From NCBI GenBank assembly GCA_030549495.1, contig JAUIRK010000168.1, forward strand, positions 434,001-498,000: a DNA stretch of 64,000 nucleotides, given 5' to 3'. The notes beneath the pieces are model-generated. The model ran no database searches. It was not told the DNA's origin and saw nothing but the letters and a program-made list of their open reading frames with translations. Shown piece after piece: positions 33,660-44,919 of this stretch (its first letter is position 1; every line of letters starts with the position of its first letter). The DNA is from Nectonema munidae (taxonomy: Eukaryota > Nematomorpha > Nectonematoida > Nectonematidae). The translations under genes were made by a program, and so were the position numbers.

Positions 33660-35890
33660 CTGTCTATTTTAGAGAAGAGGGGAATAAATTAATATTTCAA
33701 CTTTACGGTTTTACCTTAAATCAATATTCGGCCTTTCACTTGTTTTAACCTTACTTTTGTTTTGTGGTAAAATTCTGGTTATAAAAAAATTACGCTTCAT
33801 CTTTAAGTGTCTGATGTACAATTGTACAATTGTACGCTTAAGTTTTTGAACATTTTACATTAATATAGTTAAAAATTTTTTGTCACATTCATGAGAGAAA
33901 TTATAGTGAGATATTGATTGAACAAAATGTTTGAACTTAAAATTACAAATAACGCATGAAAACATTTCTCCATTACGATTAAAGTTAAACAAAATAGAAG
34001 CACAATAACATGGTGGATTGATAAGAAGTAAAGGAACGAAAGATGAGATGCGAGAAAGATGACAGCTTTTGTATATTAGTAGACTTTTAAACAAGTATAA
34101 CAAGTTGAGGCTAAAATCGTAAGCGGATAAAAATACAATGGGAATAAAGAGTACAATATTTATTTTATAACAAATGCAGAAGAAAAATGATTAATTGGAA
34201 ATTGTGGTTGCAATTGCAACCAGTTTTAACATGTACTCAGTAAGAAAAGATTAGTTTATATGATATTGTGTATGGTTCATTTCATTGATCATCAATCATA
34301 CGAACAAAAATACGACGCGTGAGAAACTTTCTCTACGCAGAACAGATGTTACTAGGGTTCTAGGAGAAGTTGACTACAATTTTAACTTCATGTAATCCTT
34401 TGCATGCAGTGACTTTTCATAGGAAAAAAGTTGCAATTTCATCAGCTTCTCTCAACCGTAGATAAATACTTAGAAGTTAATCGGCGTTTGTATACAGTTT
34501 TGTTGCAACAATGCTGAACACTTATTTAATGAGGCATTGTAACGCAGTCACAAGTTCACAATAATGTAAAATTAAAAAATTATGTTGAAAACAGTAAAAT
34601 TTTAATTTATTCCAAAAAAATAGAAAATATTTTAATTTCAGCAAATTATAATGAAAAAATATGTATCACATTCAAAATAAATTAGATATAGTATAAATAT
34701 TTTTTCAAAAAAGAAAGGCTTATTTCACTAAAAACAATCAGCCTTGAAAGGAAAAAGAATATGTTTATATCTTTGTATACATTTTATTTCATTTTCTACC
34801 CCCGTTGTACTAAGATGACAAATCGACCTTCTCCATTTCAAGCATACCAGTGATGTAATTTCGTCCCTCTTTATGAAAGTAATCTAGCACCTCCCATATG
34901 TTTGGTGAACTCATTGGTAAAGAAGTGTTTAAATGGAAATAAGAGAATTAAATAATGGAAGTTTTGATGAAAAATACATTATGAGTTAAACAAGCTTGTT
35001 TTTTAAATGTAAATCCTTGAAGTGGGTTTAAACAAATTTTCAGCTTTTTTTTAATATTATCATTGAAGACTTTTATTTCTTCATCTTCACACTCATGGTT
35101 GTAACTAATAAATTTTTTAACAACATTGGTATTAAGTTGCAAATCACGAGAGCTAAATTTATAAAATAGTTAAAAATTTAAAACTGAAAAAACAAATTAT
35201 ACGTGGATATATTTTAGAATGGGATTTAGAGCAAATGAAGGTGGATGTTTTAGTTTGCCTTTTTAAAAATAATTTATGAATACAAGTCAAAATCACCGCT
35301 ACAAAAATACAAGTCAAAATAACACTAGTGATACACAGAAAGTGTGATAATAACAAGAAGATATAATAACAGATAAAATCAGTGATGCAAACAAGGTATT
35401 TTAAGAAGGATATTAACAAAAACAGTGAAAAGGTGTAAATCACTCTTATGAGATGCCAGACTATGTAGTGGTAATTTTTTTCTTGTTAACCATATATTAT
35501 ATATTAGGAGCTTAGTAAAGCTCCGGTAGAATTAATATATGCAGAGATTGCTTTGCCAAGATACCATGTATATAATTGTAACGTTTTTTATGATATATAT
35601 ATGAATATCTTTACATAACCACGTAGTGGGTAGTTCTTTGGAGGCATTTCTATGATTTCTCTCCGTGAATTTTCTTTGTGTATATTTTTCTTTGTGTATA
35701 GTGAAGAAGTGATATAAAATTATTCGGAGGCAAATTAACCCTTGTAATATTGAAGATTGAATGACATACTATGATAGTTTAAATTTAAGACTAATTTAGA
35801 ATGATTTATTTTGTTTATTCTATCCACTTTTTGTGTTTTATATTTCGCCACAAATAAAAAAGAAATCAGTATTTACAAAAATTGTTTGAA
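33660..35890. other. intronic sequence, possible unassigned coding piece
   Basis: A minus-strand open stretch at about 35145-34950 gives NVVKKFISYNHECEDEEIKV and a Lys-rich continuation. It has mixed composition like real protein but no homologue, start or splice site was recognised. The rest is non-coding AT-rich sequence. Confidence 0.3.
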
Positions 35891-35893
35891 AAT

Positions 35894-36034
35894 TTTCTTT
35901 ACGTTGCCTCCTTTGTTGTTATTAAACGGTAAAAACTGGACATCAAAACTTCAGGTGTATTTTAAAAATTCATTATTTACAAATGTTGAAGTTACTCAAA
36001 GTCACATAACAACAAAGGAGGCAACGTAAAGAAA
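35894..36034. mobile_element. 141-bp hairpin MITE with perfect 29-bp arms
   Basis: Arms 35894-35922 and 36006-36034 are perfectly complementary over 29 bp, containing ACGTTGCCTCCTTTGTTG. The 83-nt centre is AT-rich and non-coding. Flanks do not show a clear target duplication. The perfect arms indicate a young or conserved hairpin, only 155 bp upstream of the hAT element. Confidence 0.7.
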
Positions 36035-36587
36035 GAATAATAAAAAACAAAGAAAAATTGATAATTAATTTTTATATGCCGAAGTATAGAAGTCATGAAT
36101 AAAAATATATTGAGCGTGACTTTATAATTCTTTATAACACAAGGTGTGAAAATATATATAAAGAAAAAGTAACGTATAAGGGTTAGGATCAGTGTTGTCG
36201 AAACTGTGTGCCGCGGCACACTGGTGTGCCGTATAAAAAAATAAAACATTTGAAGAAAAATTTTTTGAAAAATTTTTATATAAAAAAACATTTTTAATAT
36301 AACATTTTTGTTTCATTTTTTACATGTTTACACGTTTTTTTGCTGTTTTTAGAAATATAAACTGGCTAAATTTTCATTTCATACTTTAAAATGATTTTAA
36401 AACTCTTTTTCAATATAAAGCGTACAAATTTTAAATTCTTTTTTTAGTTAAAAAATTTTAATGCTTAAAAATATATTTTGTAATTGAAATTCTGTTTTTA
36501 TATATTTTTTTAAAAAACTATTGTTTATAAGTTTTAATTCCTGCTTTCTAAACATATTTTCAAAATTATAAATAGATAAATGTTTAT

Positions 36588-36646
36588 CATCTCCAACCTG
36601 TATACTATGATGTTTCATCTCCAACCTGTATACTACGATGATTCAT
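36588..36646. repeat. two units of the 28-bp minisatellite inside hAT
   Basis: Two consecutive units with CTCCAACCTGTATACTACGA-type sequence sit just before the BED-finger part of the transposase gene. The same repeat builds the fold-back element at 6995-7884, 29 kb away. Confidence 0.85.
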
Positions 36647-36649
36647 TAT

Positions 36650-38334
36650 CTGACAAGCAAGAATATATGCCAATTTGTTTAGTTTGCAATGCAACTCTTG
36701 CCAATGAATCTATGGTTAAACTTGAGAGACATCTTACACAAAAGCATGCATAATTAAAGCATATGCCGATAAGTTACTTTGAAAGATTGAGAGATATGTT
36801 CAGCCAAGCTAAAAAATTGAAGATATTTACAATGATACCTTAAAAAGCTGAAATGGCTAGCTATAAAATTGCTCGAATGCTTGCTAAGAAAAAAAAGCCC
36901 CACTTAGACGCTGAATCAATGATTCTTCCAGCGTTATCAATTGCTACTGATACAATGTTTGGTTCAGATGCAGCTGAAAAAATAAAGAAAATTCCGCTAT
37001 CGCATCAAACTATTTTGCGTTGAATTGGTGATATGTCTGAAGACATTAAAGAGCAACACAAAATCACTTTTTAGGTGACCAAACAAAAATTGAAAAATTC
37101 TGGGCTCTTCAAATTGATGAAAGCATTGAAATAAACAAAAAGGCACACTTGCTTGCATTTTTATGAATTGTAAAAAACAAAAAATAACCGAAGAGTTTTT
37201 TTCTGTGAAGAATTGAAACTGACAACTGGAAAAGATATTTTTCAGTTAGTGAATGAAAAAGTTGTAGCATATAATATGCTATGGACTCATTGCGTCAGTG
37301 TTTATACGGATGGTGCTCCTTCAATGCAAGGAAAAAATAAGGGATTTACATCTTTTGTTCTTCAACAAAATCCAAATATTAAAGTCAATCATTGCATGAT
37401 CCATAGAGAAGTACTAATGTCAAAATGTTTCTCAAAGAAACTCAAAATACAATAAATGATGTAAAAATTGTTAACTACATTAAGTTAAGTTCTTTGAGAT
37501 CAAGAGTTTTTGAACAGTTGTGCGAATCAATGGAAGCAGATTTTAAATGTCTTTTATATCATACAGAAGTACGTTGGCTTTCTAAAGCAAAAGTTATATC
37601 AAGGTTCATCACATTAAAAAATGAAATTATATCTTTTTTTGATTCGCAAAAAATAAAGTATGAAGTTCTGGAGCAAGAGATTTGGTGGTTGGAAGTCACT
37701 TTTTTAAGTGATATTTTTGATAAGTTAAATAAGCTCAACGTCAGCATTCAAGGATCAAAGGAAAATATTATTACAGTTTCGGGCAAATTAAAAGAATTTC
37801 AAGAAAAACTTCAATTGTGGATTACTAAAGCTACAAAAAATCAACTTGACTGCTTTCCTACACTCGATTCTTTAGAGAAGAAGTCAAAAATTATTCCTGA
37901 TGTTATCGAGACACTGAATAATCTTTTTAGAGCTTTCAACAAATATTTTCCAAATCTTGACATTAGTCTTTTTTTTGGGTTATGTCTCCATTTGCTGAAA
38001 TATCTGCAAAAAATTTGACGGAATGAAGTGGAAAAGTATATTGATATGAAAAACGATTTAATTTTAAAATAAATTTTTCTAAAATGGAGTTGTCTGAGTT
38101 TTGGTTAAGTATTCATAAGGCATATCCAGAACTGAGTTCAAAAGCTATAAAAACATTACTACCATTTGCTTCTTCATATTTGTGTGAATTGGGATTTTCG
38201 GCTCTTACTACTATTAAATCAAAAAACGGGAACACTTGACTAACATGGATCAAGAACTCAGAGTTGCTCTATCAAAAACTGAACCTCGTTTAGAACTTAT
38301 TTGTTCTAAACATCAGCCGCATCCATCACACTAA
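36650..38334 (+). pseudogene. hAT transposase (ZBED5-like), nearly full length
   Basis: The remnant begins in a BED zinc finger: C-x2-C in PICLVCNATL and H-x4-H in ERHLTQKH. It then has YFERLRDMF, an alpha-helical region, LQIDESIEI (first catalytic Asp region, about 37112), HCVSVYTDGAPSMQGKNKGF (second Asp, about 37310), VNHCMIHREVL, TEVRWLSKAKVISRF (about 37566), a long helical insertion and the C-terminal dimerisation block SSYLCELGFSALTTIKSKN with DQELRVALSKTEPRLE (to 38334). Several in-frame stops in the N-terminal third and frame changes near 37430 and 38000 abolish function. The start codon and first part of the BED finger are missing at the minisatellite. It is the best template for recognising the remnants at 1-1124 and 63245-63396. 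Confidence 0.88.
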
Positions 38335-38479
38335 TTTTATTTTATTTTTTACTTATTCAATAAAGTTGTTGTTTTTCTAATGTTTGTTATTTAATTAAAA
38401 AAAATAGTGTGCCATAAAATTTTTTGATTTACTATAGTGTGCCGTAAATGAAAAAAGTTTGGACAACACTGGTTAGGAT

Positions 38480-39452
38480 AATGTCGATAAGGTAAAAATC
38501 TTTTATATCGTTAATTTCAAAAAATATTACTTTGTTAATCTTAATTTCAAAAAATTTTACTTGGTTAACGTTAACGAAAACCCTAATGATAACGAAAAAA
38601 CAGAAAATATCATTATTTCCCCAACTCCAATAGGTAACATACCCATACGCATAGAAAAGTTAATGGAGTAACAAAAAAAGGTTCATCTATACTTATATTT
38701 ATATGGGTTTTTGATCAATAGTTATCATTATATAGTACTTTTAAAATGTAATTTTTTATTTAATTTTTAAATCAGAAACTATTTTTTAACCTTTTTTGAT
38801 GCATATTTTTAGTTTGATGAGAAAGTCATCTTTGTTTCTCAATAAATTTTTTTTGTCTCAATTTTTTGAAGTATAAGTTGAGAAAATTTATAATAAAATA
38901 TTCAAACTTGTATGTAAAGAATATAGCTCAAAATTAAAAACATGATAAATGGAGATGTTCTTTATGTGACTACGATATATTTTTCAGATTACGAAAACTA
39001 TTTTAATATATCCATAGAATACATTCTTCGGTTTTGTTTCATTCAATATTTTTGTTCAATTTTATTATAGTTCTTAATTAAATAAATTTTAGATAGTAAT
39101 AACAACTATTCAAATAGTAAACATAATTCATTTCTTTTTCTCAATAGTAAAATTAGAATTTTATCCAAAGCATGTTAGCTTAGAAAATTAAATCATTCTT
39201 TTGACTATATTCTATGTATCAAGGTATTTCTATTTGTTTTACAGTAACTATAAAAATAAAGTCATTATATAAGCGGAAACTTTAAAAACTCAAAAACTTG
39301 TTTTCATCAAAATAAACTGTTCATAAAATGATAGTATTGAATAAAATGGTCTTTTTGGCTTTTTAATTTTTAATTCAACTCTATTTTGAGAATAAATTTC
39401 AAGTATCAGTGTTTGTCCGTTTTAAAAATAATTCATTTTATACTCATTACAG
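38480..39452 (+). other. end of the serpin-like gene intron
   Basis: AT-rich sequence with no element recognised. The 3' end has a T-rich tract and the TTTATACTCATTACAG acceptor. Confidence 0.4.
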
Positions 39453-39666
39453 ACAACCAAATCGTGGAAAAAAATTTCTGAAAATACAAGATATTCAACA
39501 AGAAATCTCTTTCTCTATAACTAACAATGGAATTCAAAATGAGATATCTAAATCTTCATCTTCCTCACAAGCCGTTACAATCAATACACCGTTCTTCTTT
39601 TTACTTGAAAAAGACGAACTTGTTATGTTAATGGGAAAATTTGATGGCGTTGAACAAAATTCATGA
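39453..39666 (+). CDS. serpin-like protein, last exon (reactive loop and C-terminus)
   Basis: Opens one base into a codon after a CATTACAG acceptor, matching the phase left at 24795. It encodes FLKIQDIQQEISFSITNNGI, then a Ser-rich SKSSSSSQAVTI, then NTPFFFLLEKDELVMLMGKF, and stops at TGA (39664-39666). The serpin pattern here is l.vS.v.hka.ievnEeGteA...., loop, F.adHPFlFlIr....iLFmGrv.. The hinge lacks the E-x-G-T-E-A and small-residue run of inhibitors, and the loop from the hinge Gly to the Pro is 21 residues against about 29. An inhibitory role is therefore unlikely. The assembled protein is 318 residues, shorter than the usual 370-400. Confidence 0.65.
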
Positions 39667-40121
39667 TAAAATCTAGATTTATAATTTTTTTTTCTTAAAT
39701 ATTATTGTTTTTTTTAATTTTCTTTAAATACAATTTCATTATAAATTTTTGATTTACATATTATTTAAAGAAGTTTTGACTATAAACATATTCTAAAAAT
39801 TAAAAATGATCTCAAATACAAAATGCAATAAGTATTTAATTTGGTTGGTTGCCGGAATATTAAAGCTTTCAGACATTAGGCTATATCTTCCAGTTATCGT
39901 GAATCACACATTTTATTAAACTTTATTAAAAGTTGGAAGCGTTTGGGATAGAAATTCGACATTTACGTTAGGTTGATGGTACACCTGATGATGGGTCCTC
40001 ACTGAGGGCTAAATGCGACTAGATTAAATTAAAGGTGGTGAGGTGATCACAAAATTAAAGATCTTAAAAGTTTGCCATTCTTGTTGCTAGACAAATCAGG
40101 ATAGGAGGGGGATGATGAAAA
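39667..40121. other. 3' flank of serpin-like gene
   Basis: Contains the presumed 3' UTR (poly-T and AT-rich) and a GC-richer hairpin-like block at 39970-40015 with CCTGATGATGGGTCCTCACT. No polyadenylation site could be chosen with confidence. Confidence 0.35.
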
Positions 40122-40155
40122 CTTTGGAGCAGGGGCGCACATCCTCAAAATTATT

Positions 40156-40172
40156 GGGGGGGGGGGGGGGGG
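40156..40172. repeat. homopolymer run of 17 G
   Basis: Lies 26 bp inside the left end of the hAT-type element. Confidence 0.95.
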
Positions 40173-40261
40173 TGAAATTTATTTGGCGCAAATTTCAAAA
40201 TTAGTGGCCTGGAAATACCACGGGAGACCAAATATTCAAGCAATCCTTTAAAAAGTCCTCA

Positions 40262-41135
40262 GCCATTTCGTCCCATAGACATTTTCCCCATTATTTTTAT
40301 AAGACAGTTCGACCCATGGACAATTCGCCCCATTATTTTCATAAGACATTTTGTCTCATGGACAATTCGCCTAACTATTTTCATAAAACAATTTGCCCCA
40401 TTATTTTCATAAAATAATTCGCCTCATAATTTTCATAAGACGATTTGCCTCATGCTCAATTTGCCCCATTAATTTTATAAGAGAATGCGCTCTATTATTT
40501 TTATAAAACTTTCAGTCCTTCTATTGTTATAAGACAATTCTTTCTATTAAAAATTTGCTCTATTTTTATAATACAATTCTTGCCATAGACAATTTACTCT
40601 ATTTATGCAGATCAATTAGCACTATTGTTTTATAAAACCGTTTTTTCAATTTTTTTTGACTCTTTTACGCTTTTTTCATAAGACTATTTTTCGTAAAACG
40701 GTTTGGCATATAAACGTTTTGCCTAATATCACAACTCATCTCAATAAAAATAGCAATATTTTAATTTTATTTAGTTTTTTGAAGAATTGTTTTTTGAAAG
40801 GTAGTTATTTTATAAATGAAACAAATATTTAAAATTTTTAAACAAAAAAAAATTAATATCTTGTAATTGTAATATCATCGTAATTATCTTTTTCTTCAAT
40901 TTCATCATCAATAATTTAAAATTATTTAAGTGATAAAAAAATTAACAGATAAAATAATTAATTTGAAATAATTTAATAGAGATAAAATAAACAAGAATAT
41001 AAAATTTTTTAATAATTTTTCACATATAATAAGCAAAGATGGATGAAACAAATAGCCTATGAGACAATTTGTCCAGGGGGCGAATCATCTATGGAGCGAA
41101 TTATCTATTGGGCGAGCGAAATGTCTGTCGACCCT
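40262..41135 (+). repeat. GGACAATTCGCCCC-type repeat element, copy 1
   Basis: The left part is a loose tandem array of ~50-bp units built on CATGGACAATTCGCCCCATT and ATTTTCATAAGACA. The right part (40990-41135) ends GAAATGTCTGTCGACCC. The segment 40990-41085 pairs with 42150-42245, showing that a second copy lies nearby in opposite orientation. Confidence 0.75.
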
Positions 41136-42124
41136 TTAAAATAGAGTGTATTCAGCGCATACTTAAAGTCCTAAATTTATAAGACTACTTTATATTTTTT
41201 TTTTACAAAATTGGTGAATTTGAATACTATACTTCCAGCGAAAATATTTTAATTAAGTTTGTAGAATATAGACTAGTTTAAAAAAATCCAAAATTGTTAG
41301 AGGGTGGAATAGGCTTTTCATTTGAAAAATAAAGTAGTCTACCAGGCACATTACAGGAAATATTTGATTCATAGAGAAAACAAATAACTGAAGGTTGGAT
41401 AGTTTTATGAGTGAATGTAGTCTAAAGGCAAAGAGTCTACTAGACACCCTGCGATGTTTATATGAAAAAATGTGAATGATTCAAGGTTAAGGGTATAAAA
41501 TGAAATTATAATTGTGCAAACAAGAAATTAAGATCGCATTATTTCATTTTACTCAGCATCATTCAAAAATAGTTTAAAAGCTAAATTGATACAAGCCACA
41601 AAAAGTAAAATAACTAAACATTTTGCAATGATTTGCCTTTTATAATAATTTTTAAGGAAAAAAAGTCTATCAGAAAAAGTTATAGAGCTTCAACAAAAAC
41701 TAAAAAATTTTAGGACATAACTTAAGTTTTTTGAAAACTAATTTGACGTATCCCTTACAGCATACTCTATGGGTGGCATGTCAGGTTGGTTGAGATGAGA
41801 CTCAAATTGTTAATAGTTTGACATAAGCTGTACATCAGTGCCTTGTCAATGAAAATACACCCGCTGCACCTTACCTTTTAGTCAAAATTGAAAAATTTGC
41901 TACATAATTAACATAAGAGAGAAAGAAAGGAAACAAAATAAACTAATAAAGCAATTTTCACTATAAATGGAACCGTTTGTTCTCAGAATAATTTCAAAAT
42001 AATAGGAGGCATAAAGAATTAGAGTTTATTTGATATTTTCAAATGTTTATAAGGAGCAAAAGCCAATATTTAAGTTTTTTTTGCAATTTTCAAAATTAGT
42101 ATAGCCCTTATAATTAAAAAATTA

Positions 42125-42400
42125 TTTAAACTAACGGTCGATAGACATTTCGCCCCCTGGACAAATTGTCTCATAGGCTAGTTGTTTCATTCATCTTTGC
42201 TTATTATATGTGTAAAATTATTAAAAAATTTTGTATTCTTGTTTATTTTATCTCTATTAAATTATTTCAAATTAATCATTTTATCTCTTAATTTTTTAGA
42301 ATTGTCTATGAAACAAAATGTCTTATGAAAATAATGGGGCGAATTGTCCATGGGACACCCTGTCTTATGAAAATAATGGGGCGAAATGTCCGAGGAGCAA
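42125..42400 (-). repeat. GGACAATTCGCCCC-type repeat element, copy 2 (inverted)
   Basis: Begins GGTCGATAGACATTTCGCCC and ends GGGGCGAAATGTCCGAGGAG, so both ends carry GACATTTCGC in inverted orientation, MITE-style. It is a shorter version of copy 1 in reverse. A near-perfect ~97-bp stretch is shared. No target duplication was resolved. Confidence 0.7.
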
Positions 42401-43451
42401 ACTAACATAAATCAAAGTATACGAGAAAAGAAAATCATTGCGTTTTTTGAATATTTGTCTACAAATAAAATTCTGACAACTGTCATAAATAATAGATCAA
42501 GTACATTTTTAACAATTGAAACGTTTTGTTTGGATATTATAATTTTACTATACTCTAGAGAATACAAATTTTCTTTAAAAAAAGGTATTCGATTATGTAC
42601 AGTGTAACTTATAAAATTTAACAATCGAACATTATAAAAAATATCTCTGCTCAAATATTAAGAAAATAGATGATAAAGATTAAATGACCTTTGTTGAAAA
42701 AAAAATTTAGCACGAGTCTAACAATATTCATTGATATAAAATTGTAACGATTGAAATTAACTCTAAATACAAATTAGATAGAAGCAGTGGTGTAACCAGA
42801 AAAAAGTTGATAGGCGGTGGGGGCACAATTTTTAAAAACAAAAAACGTGAGTAACATTTTGTATACTTTCTTGATCCTTATATTGGAGAAATTTTCAAAA
42901 ACTGATATCGCAAAAGATGCATGGGGGCACCACGAGGTACATAGGTGTGTGGGCATGGCCCCTCATGCCCCAGCCTCGGTACGTGACTAGAGAGAGGAGA
43001 ACTGAATGAGATAGGAGAGTTTAACAAGAGAAGAGGGCTTGAATGAAAGAAGAGAGCAAACGAGAGCTTGAGTGAATGATTGAGTTTTAGCAGAGAAAGC
43101 GGAAGAGAAAAACAGAGGAGACAGAAAGAGAAATAGAATCACTGTGACAGAAGATGTGAAAATCTAGTGGATCATCAACATGTGTTTGCTCAAAAATACT
43201 ACAAAGAGGAGACATTGTGATATAAACATTGCTTACTTATTGTGTGCATATTGAAGCAATGGATTATTATTATATAGCTCTCACACATCGTCTGTAAAAT
43301 ATGTTCGATAGGAATTTCAGAGCAGCTTGTCATGATGTTTGATTGATTCGAAAGTCTGCATTCCTCTATAATGCGATCATCATATAAACAAGCGGCAAAT
43401 CTTACTTATACCCCTCCCCCTTGCCCCCCGGATGTGCGCCCCTCTTTGGGG

Positions 43452-44013
43452 AGGCTTATTTCGCCTCTAATCACAATTAAGCAAAGGAACTAGTAAATGT
43501 ATTTATTATAAAAGAAAAATAAGACAAAATTAAAATCTTCATTCATGGAAATTAAAAATATAGGAATTCTAAAGCGGAAAAATTAAACATGAAGTTGCAA
43601 AGCAAAAAATGATGAATTGAAGAATGTGAAATAGGAAGAGGTAAAAGCGGAAGTCTCAAAAGCGAAAAAGGACTTCGAGATTTTTTTAATTTCTTATTGT
43701 CGGCACAATTAAAATATTCATGATATTTGACACAGAAAGAATAATCGGTCGACATGCTTTTTTATATTTGCAACATTACATGAACTTTTTATACATCACG
43801 TTTTAAAATCCTTTAGATTATTTTTTTGATACTATCACATCTGGTTGTTAAGTAATAAGTACGTTTTTGATTAACGATCTTCTGTAAAAGGATAGAGTAA
43901 TGTTATAGCAATAAAGTATATGAAATGAGCGTTTGTTGATTTATTTTTATGATTAGATCAAATATATGTATTACAAGAAATTAAATTCTTTTTTTGGGGG
44001 CTGAGTAGCCTTT
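43452..44013. other. non-coding stretch
   Basis: AT-rich, with short open frames on the minus strand that resemble no protein known to me. Confidence 0.35.
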
Positions 44014-44389
44014 TGTTGAATTTTTATTGAAAGAATAACAAAAATACACACACATTAAGAAAGGATTTTACACACACGCAAATTGATAAGCGAGAAAAAA
44101 TGCTCCAAGGCTTTAGAGAAGGAGGGTTGGAGTCGAGGACAGTGGATTGGAGGAATAAACTAAAAGGTGAGGAGCCATCGTGCTGCAGCCTATTTATATA
44201 GTCATGTATGATCTCTTCTTGATGGTGAGTCAGCCAGACTTAGTAATTTAAATGTTGGTAATAACTTTTTTAATACGAATGGTAAGTACCTAGAAAGTAG
44301 GAGGAGCCCAAAGGCAGCCTCGCGAAAGCATACGTTGGATTTTCAACTAAAGCAGAATAATCTTCTATAGCTTGTGTTGATGCTTAACA
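44014..44389 (-). mobile_element. solo-LTR-like fossil (Copia-like)
   Basis: A 376-bp GC-richer block with short inverted TGTT/AACA ends (TGTTAAGC on the minus strand start, ATTCAACA at its end). On the minus strand it carries a TATATAAATAG promoter-like motif near the middle and an AATAAAA polyadenylation-like motif near the end, in the right order for an LTR. No internal retrotransposon region adjoins it, so it would be a solo LTR left by recombination. A matching 5-bp duplication is not evident. The family is a guess; it looks old. Confidence 0.4.
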
Positions 44390-44919
44390 CTTCCCTTAAG
44401 GCCCACGTCTATTCTTTTACCAAGTAGTGCTGTGTCGTTAGCCTTACCTCTTCATTCTTGAACATCGTTTTCGAAAAAGAAAAATTTTGAATTAAACGTA
44501 GTTTCTTGTTTTTTTGGGAATGAGGAAAATTAGCGAAACAATTTTAGGTGTATTTGTTTCGTTGATGATTTTTTCAGTCAATAGCGCAATGATTACTTTT
44601 CGCTCTATAACCAATATTTGGTGTTTTGGCGGTTTCATAAAATCAGAAAAGATCCAAAATGTGGCTGAACTACGAATAATGGGAGAATATCCTTAAGTTA
44701 AAATTTTAGATGCTTTTTTTGTACTTTAGGTCAAAAATCGCGTCAGGTGCAAGTTCTTCTAACTTTCCTAGGTTTTTAACCCAATAAGTACCATAGAAAT
44801 CAGACGATATCTAAATAAAAAGCAGACGAAGATGAAATTACTTATGTTCCCAAATGGGAGCAATGGGACTTAATGGGTTAATGAAAGATTCCATAGGAAT
44901 ATGCACAGTGAAGAAACTT

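Larger units (their letters stand above)
36190..38471 (+). mobile_element. full-length hAT element (ZBED5-like), perfect 8-bp TSD
   Basis: Ends are CAGTGTTGTCGAAACT at the left and, complemented, CAGTGTTGTCCAAACT at the right. Flanks are a perfect 8-bp duplication, GTTAGGAT (36182-36189 and 38472-38479). Both subterminal regions carry GTGTGCCG-type repeats (the left end has CTGTGTGCCGCGGCACAC). Size is 2282 bp. It contains a transposase pseudogene and two units of a 28-bp minisatellite foreign to the element. The intact duplication shows a fairly recent insertion, although the gene is broken. Confidence 0.92.
24796..39452 (+). other. 14.7-kb intron of serpin-like gene, filled with transposons
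   Basis: The GTAAGT donor at 24796 and TACTCATTACAG acceptor at 39451-39452 are phase-compatible (2 nt plus 1 nt completes a Val codon). The reading continues naturally from DLFVENPNV to the reactive-loop exon. The intron holds the MITEs, TTAA element, decayed transposon gene, GC hairpins and hAT element listed separately. It is inferred from exon order and homology, not from transcript data. Confidence 0.6.
40130..43443. mobile_element. 3.3-kb non-autonomous hAT-type element
   Basis: The left end CAGGGGCGCACATCC (40130) and complement of the right end AGGGGCGCACATCC (ending 43443) match over 14 bases. Flanking 8-mers CTTTGGAG (40122-40129) and CTTTGGGG (43444-43451) differ at one base, as in old hAT insertions. 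A 17-G run lies near the left end and C-rich CCCCTCCCCCTTGCCCCCCG near the right. No transposase coding was recognised inside; it carries a pair of inverted repeats of another family. Confidence 0.75.

Noticed and set aside
39970-40015. Hammerhead ribozyme or Penelope-like end motif
   Set aside because: CTGATGA and a CCTC/GAGG stem are present, but the GAAA that should follow the stem is not, and the other helices could not be paired.
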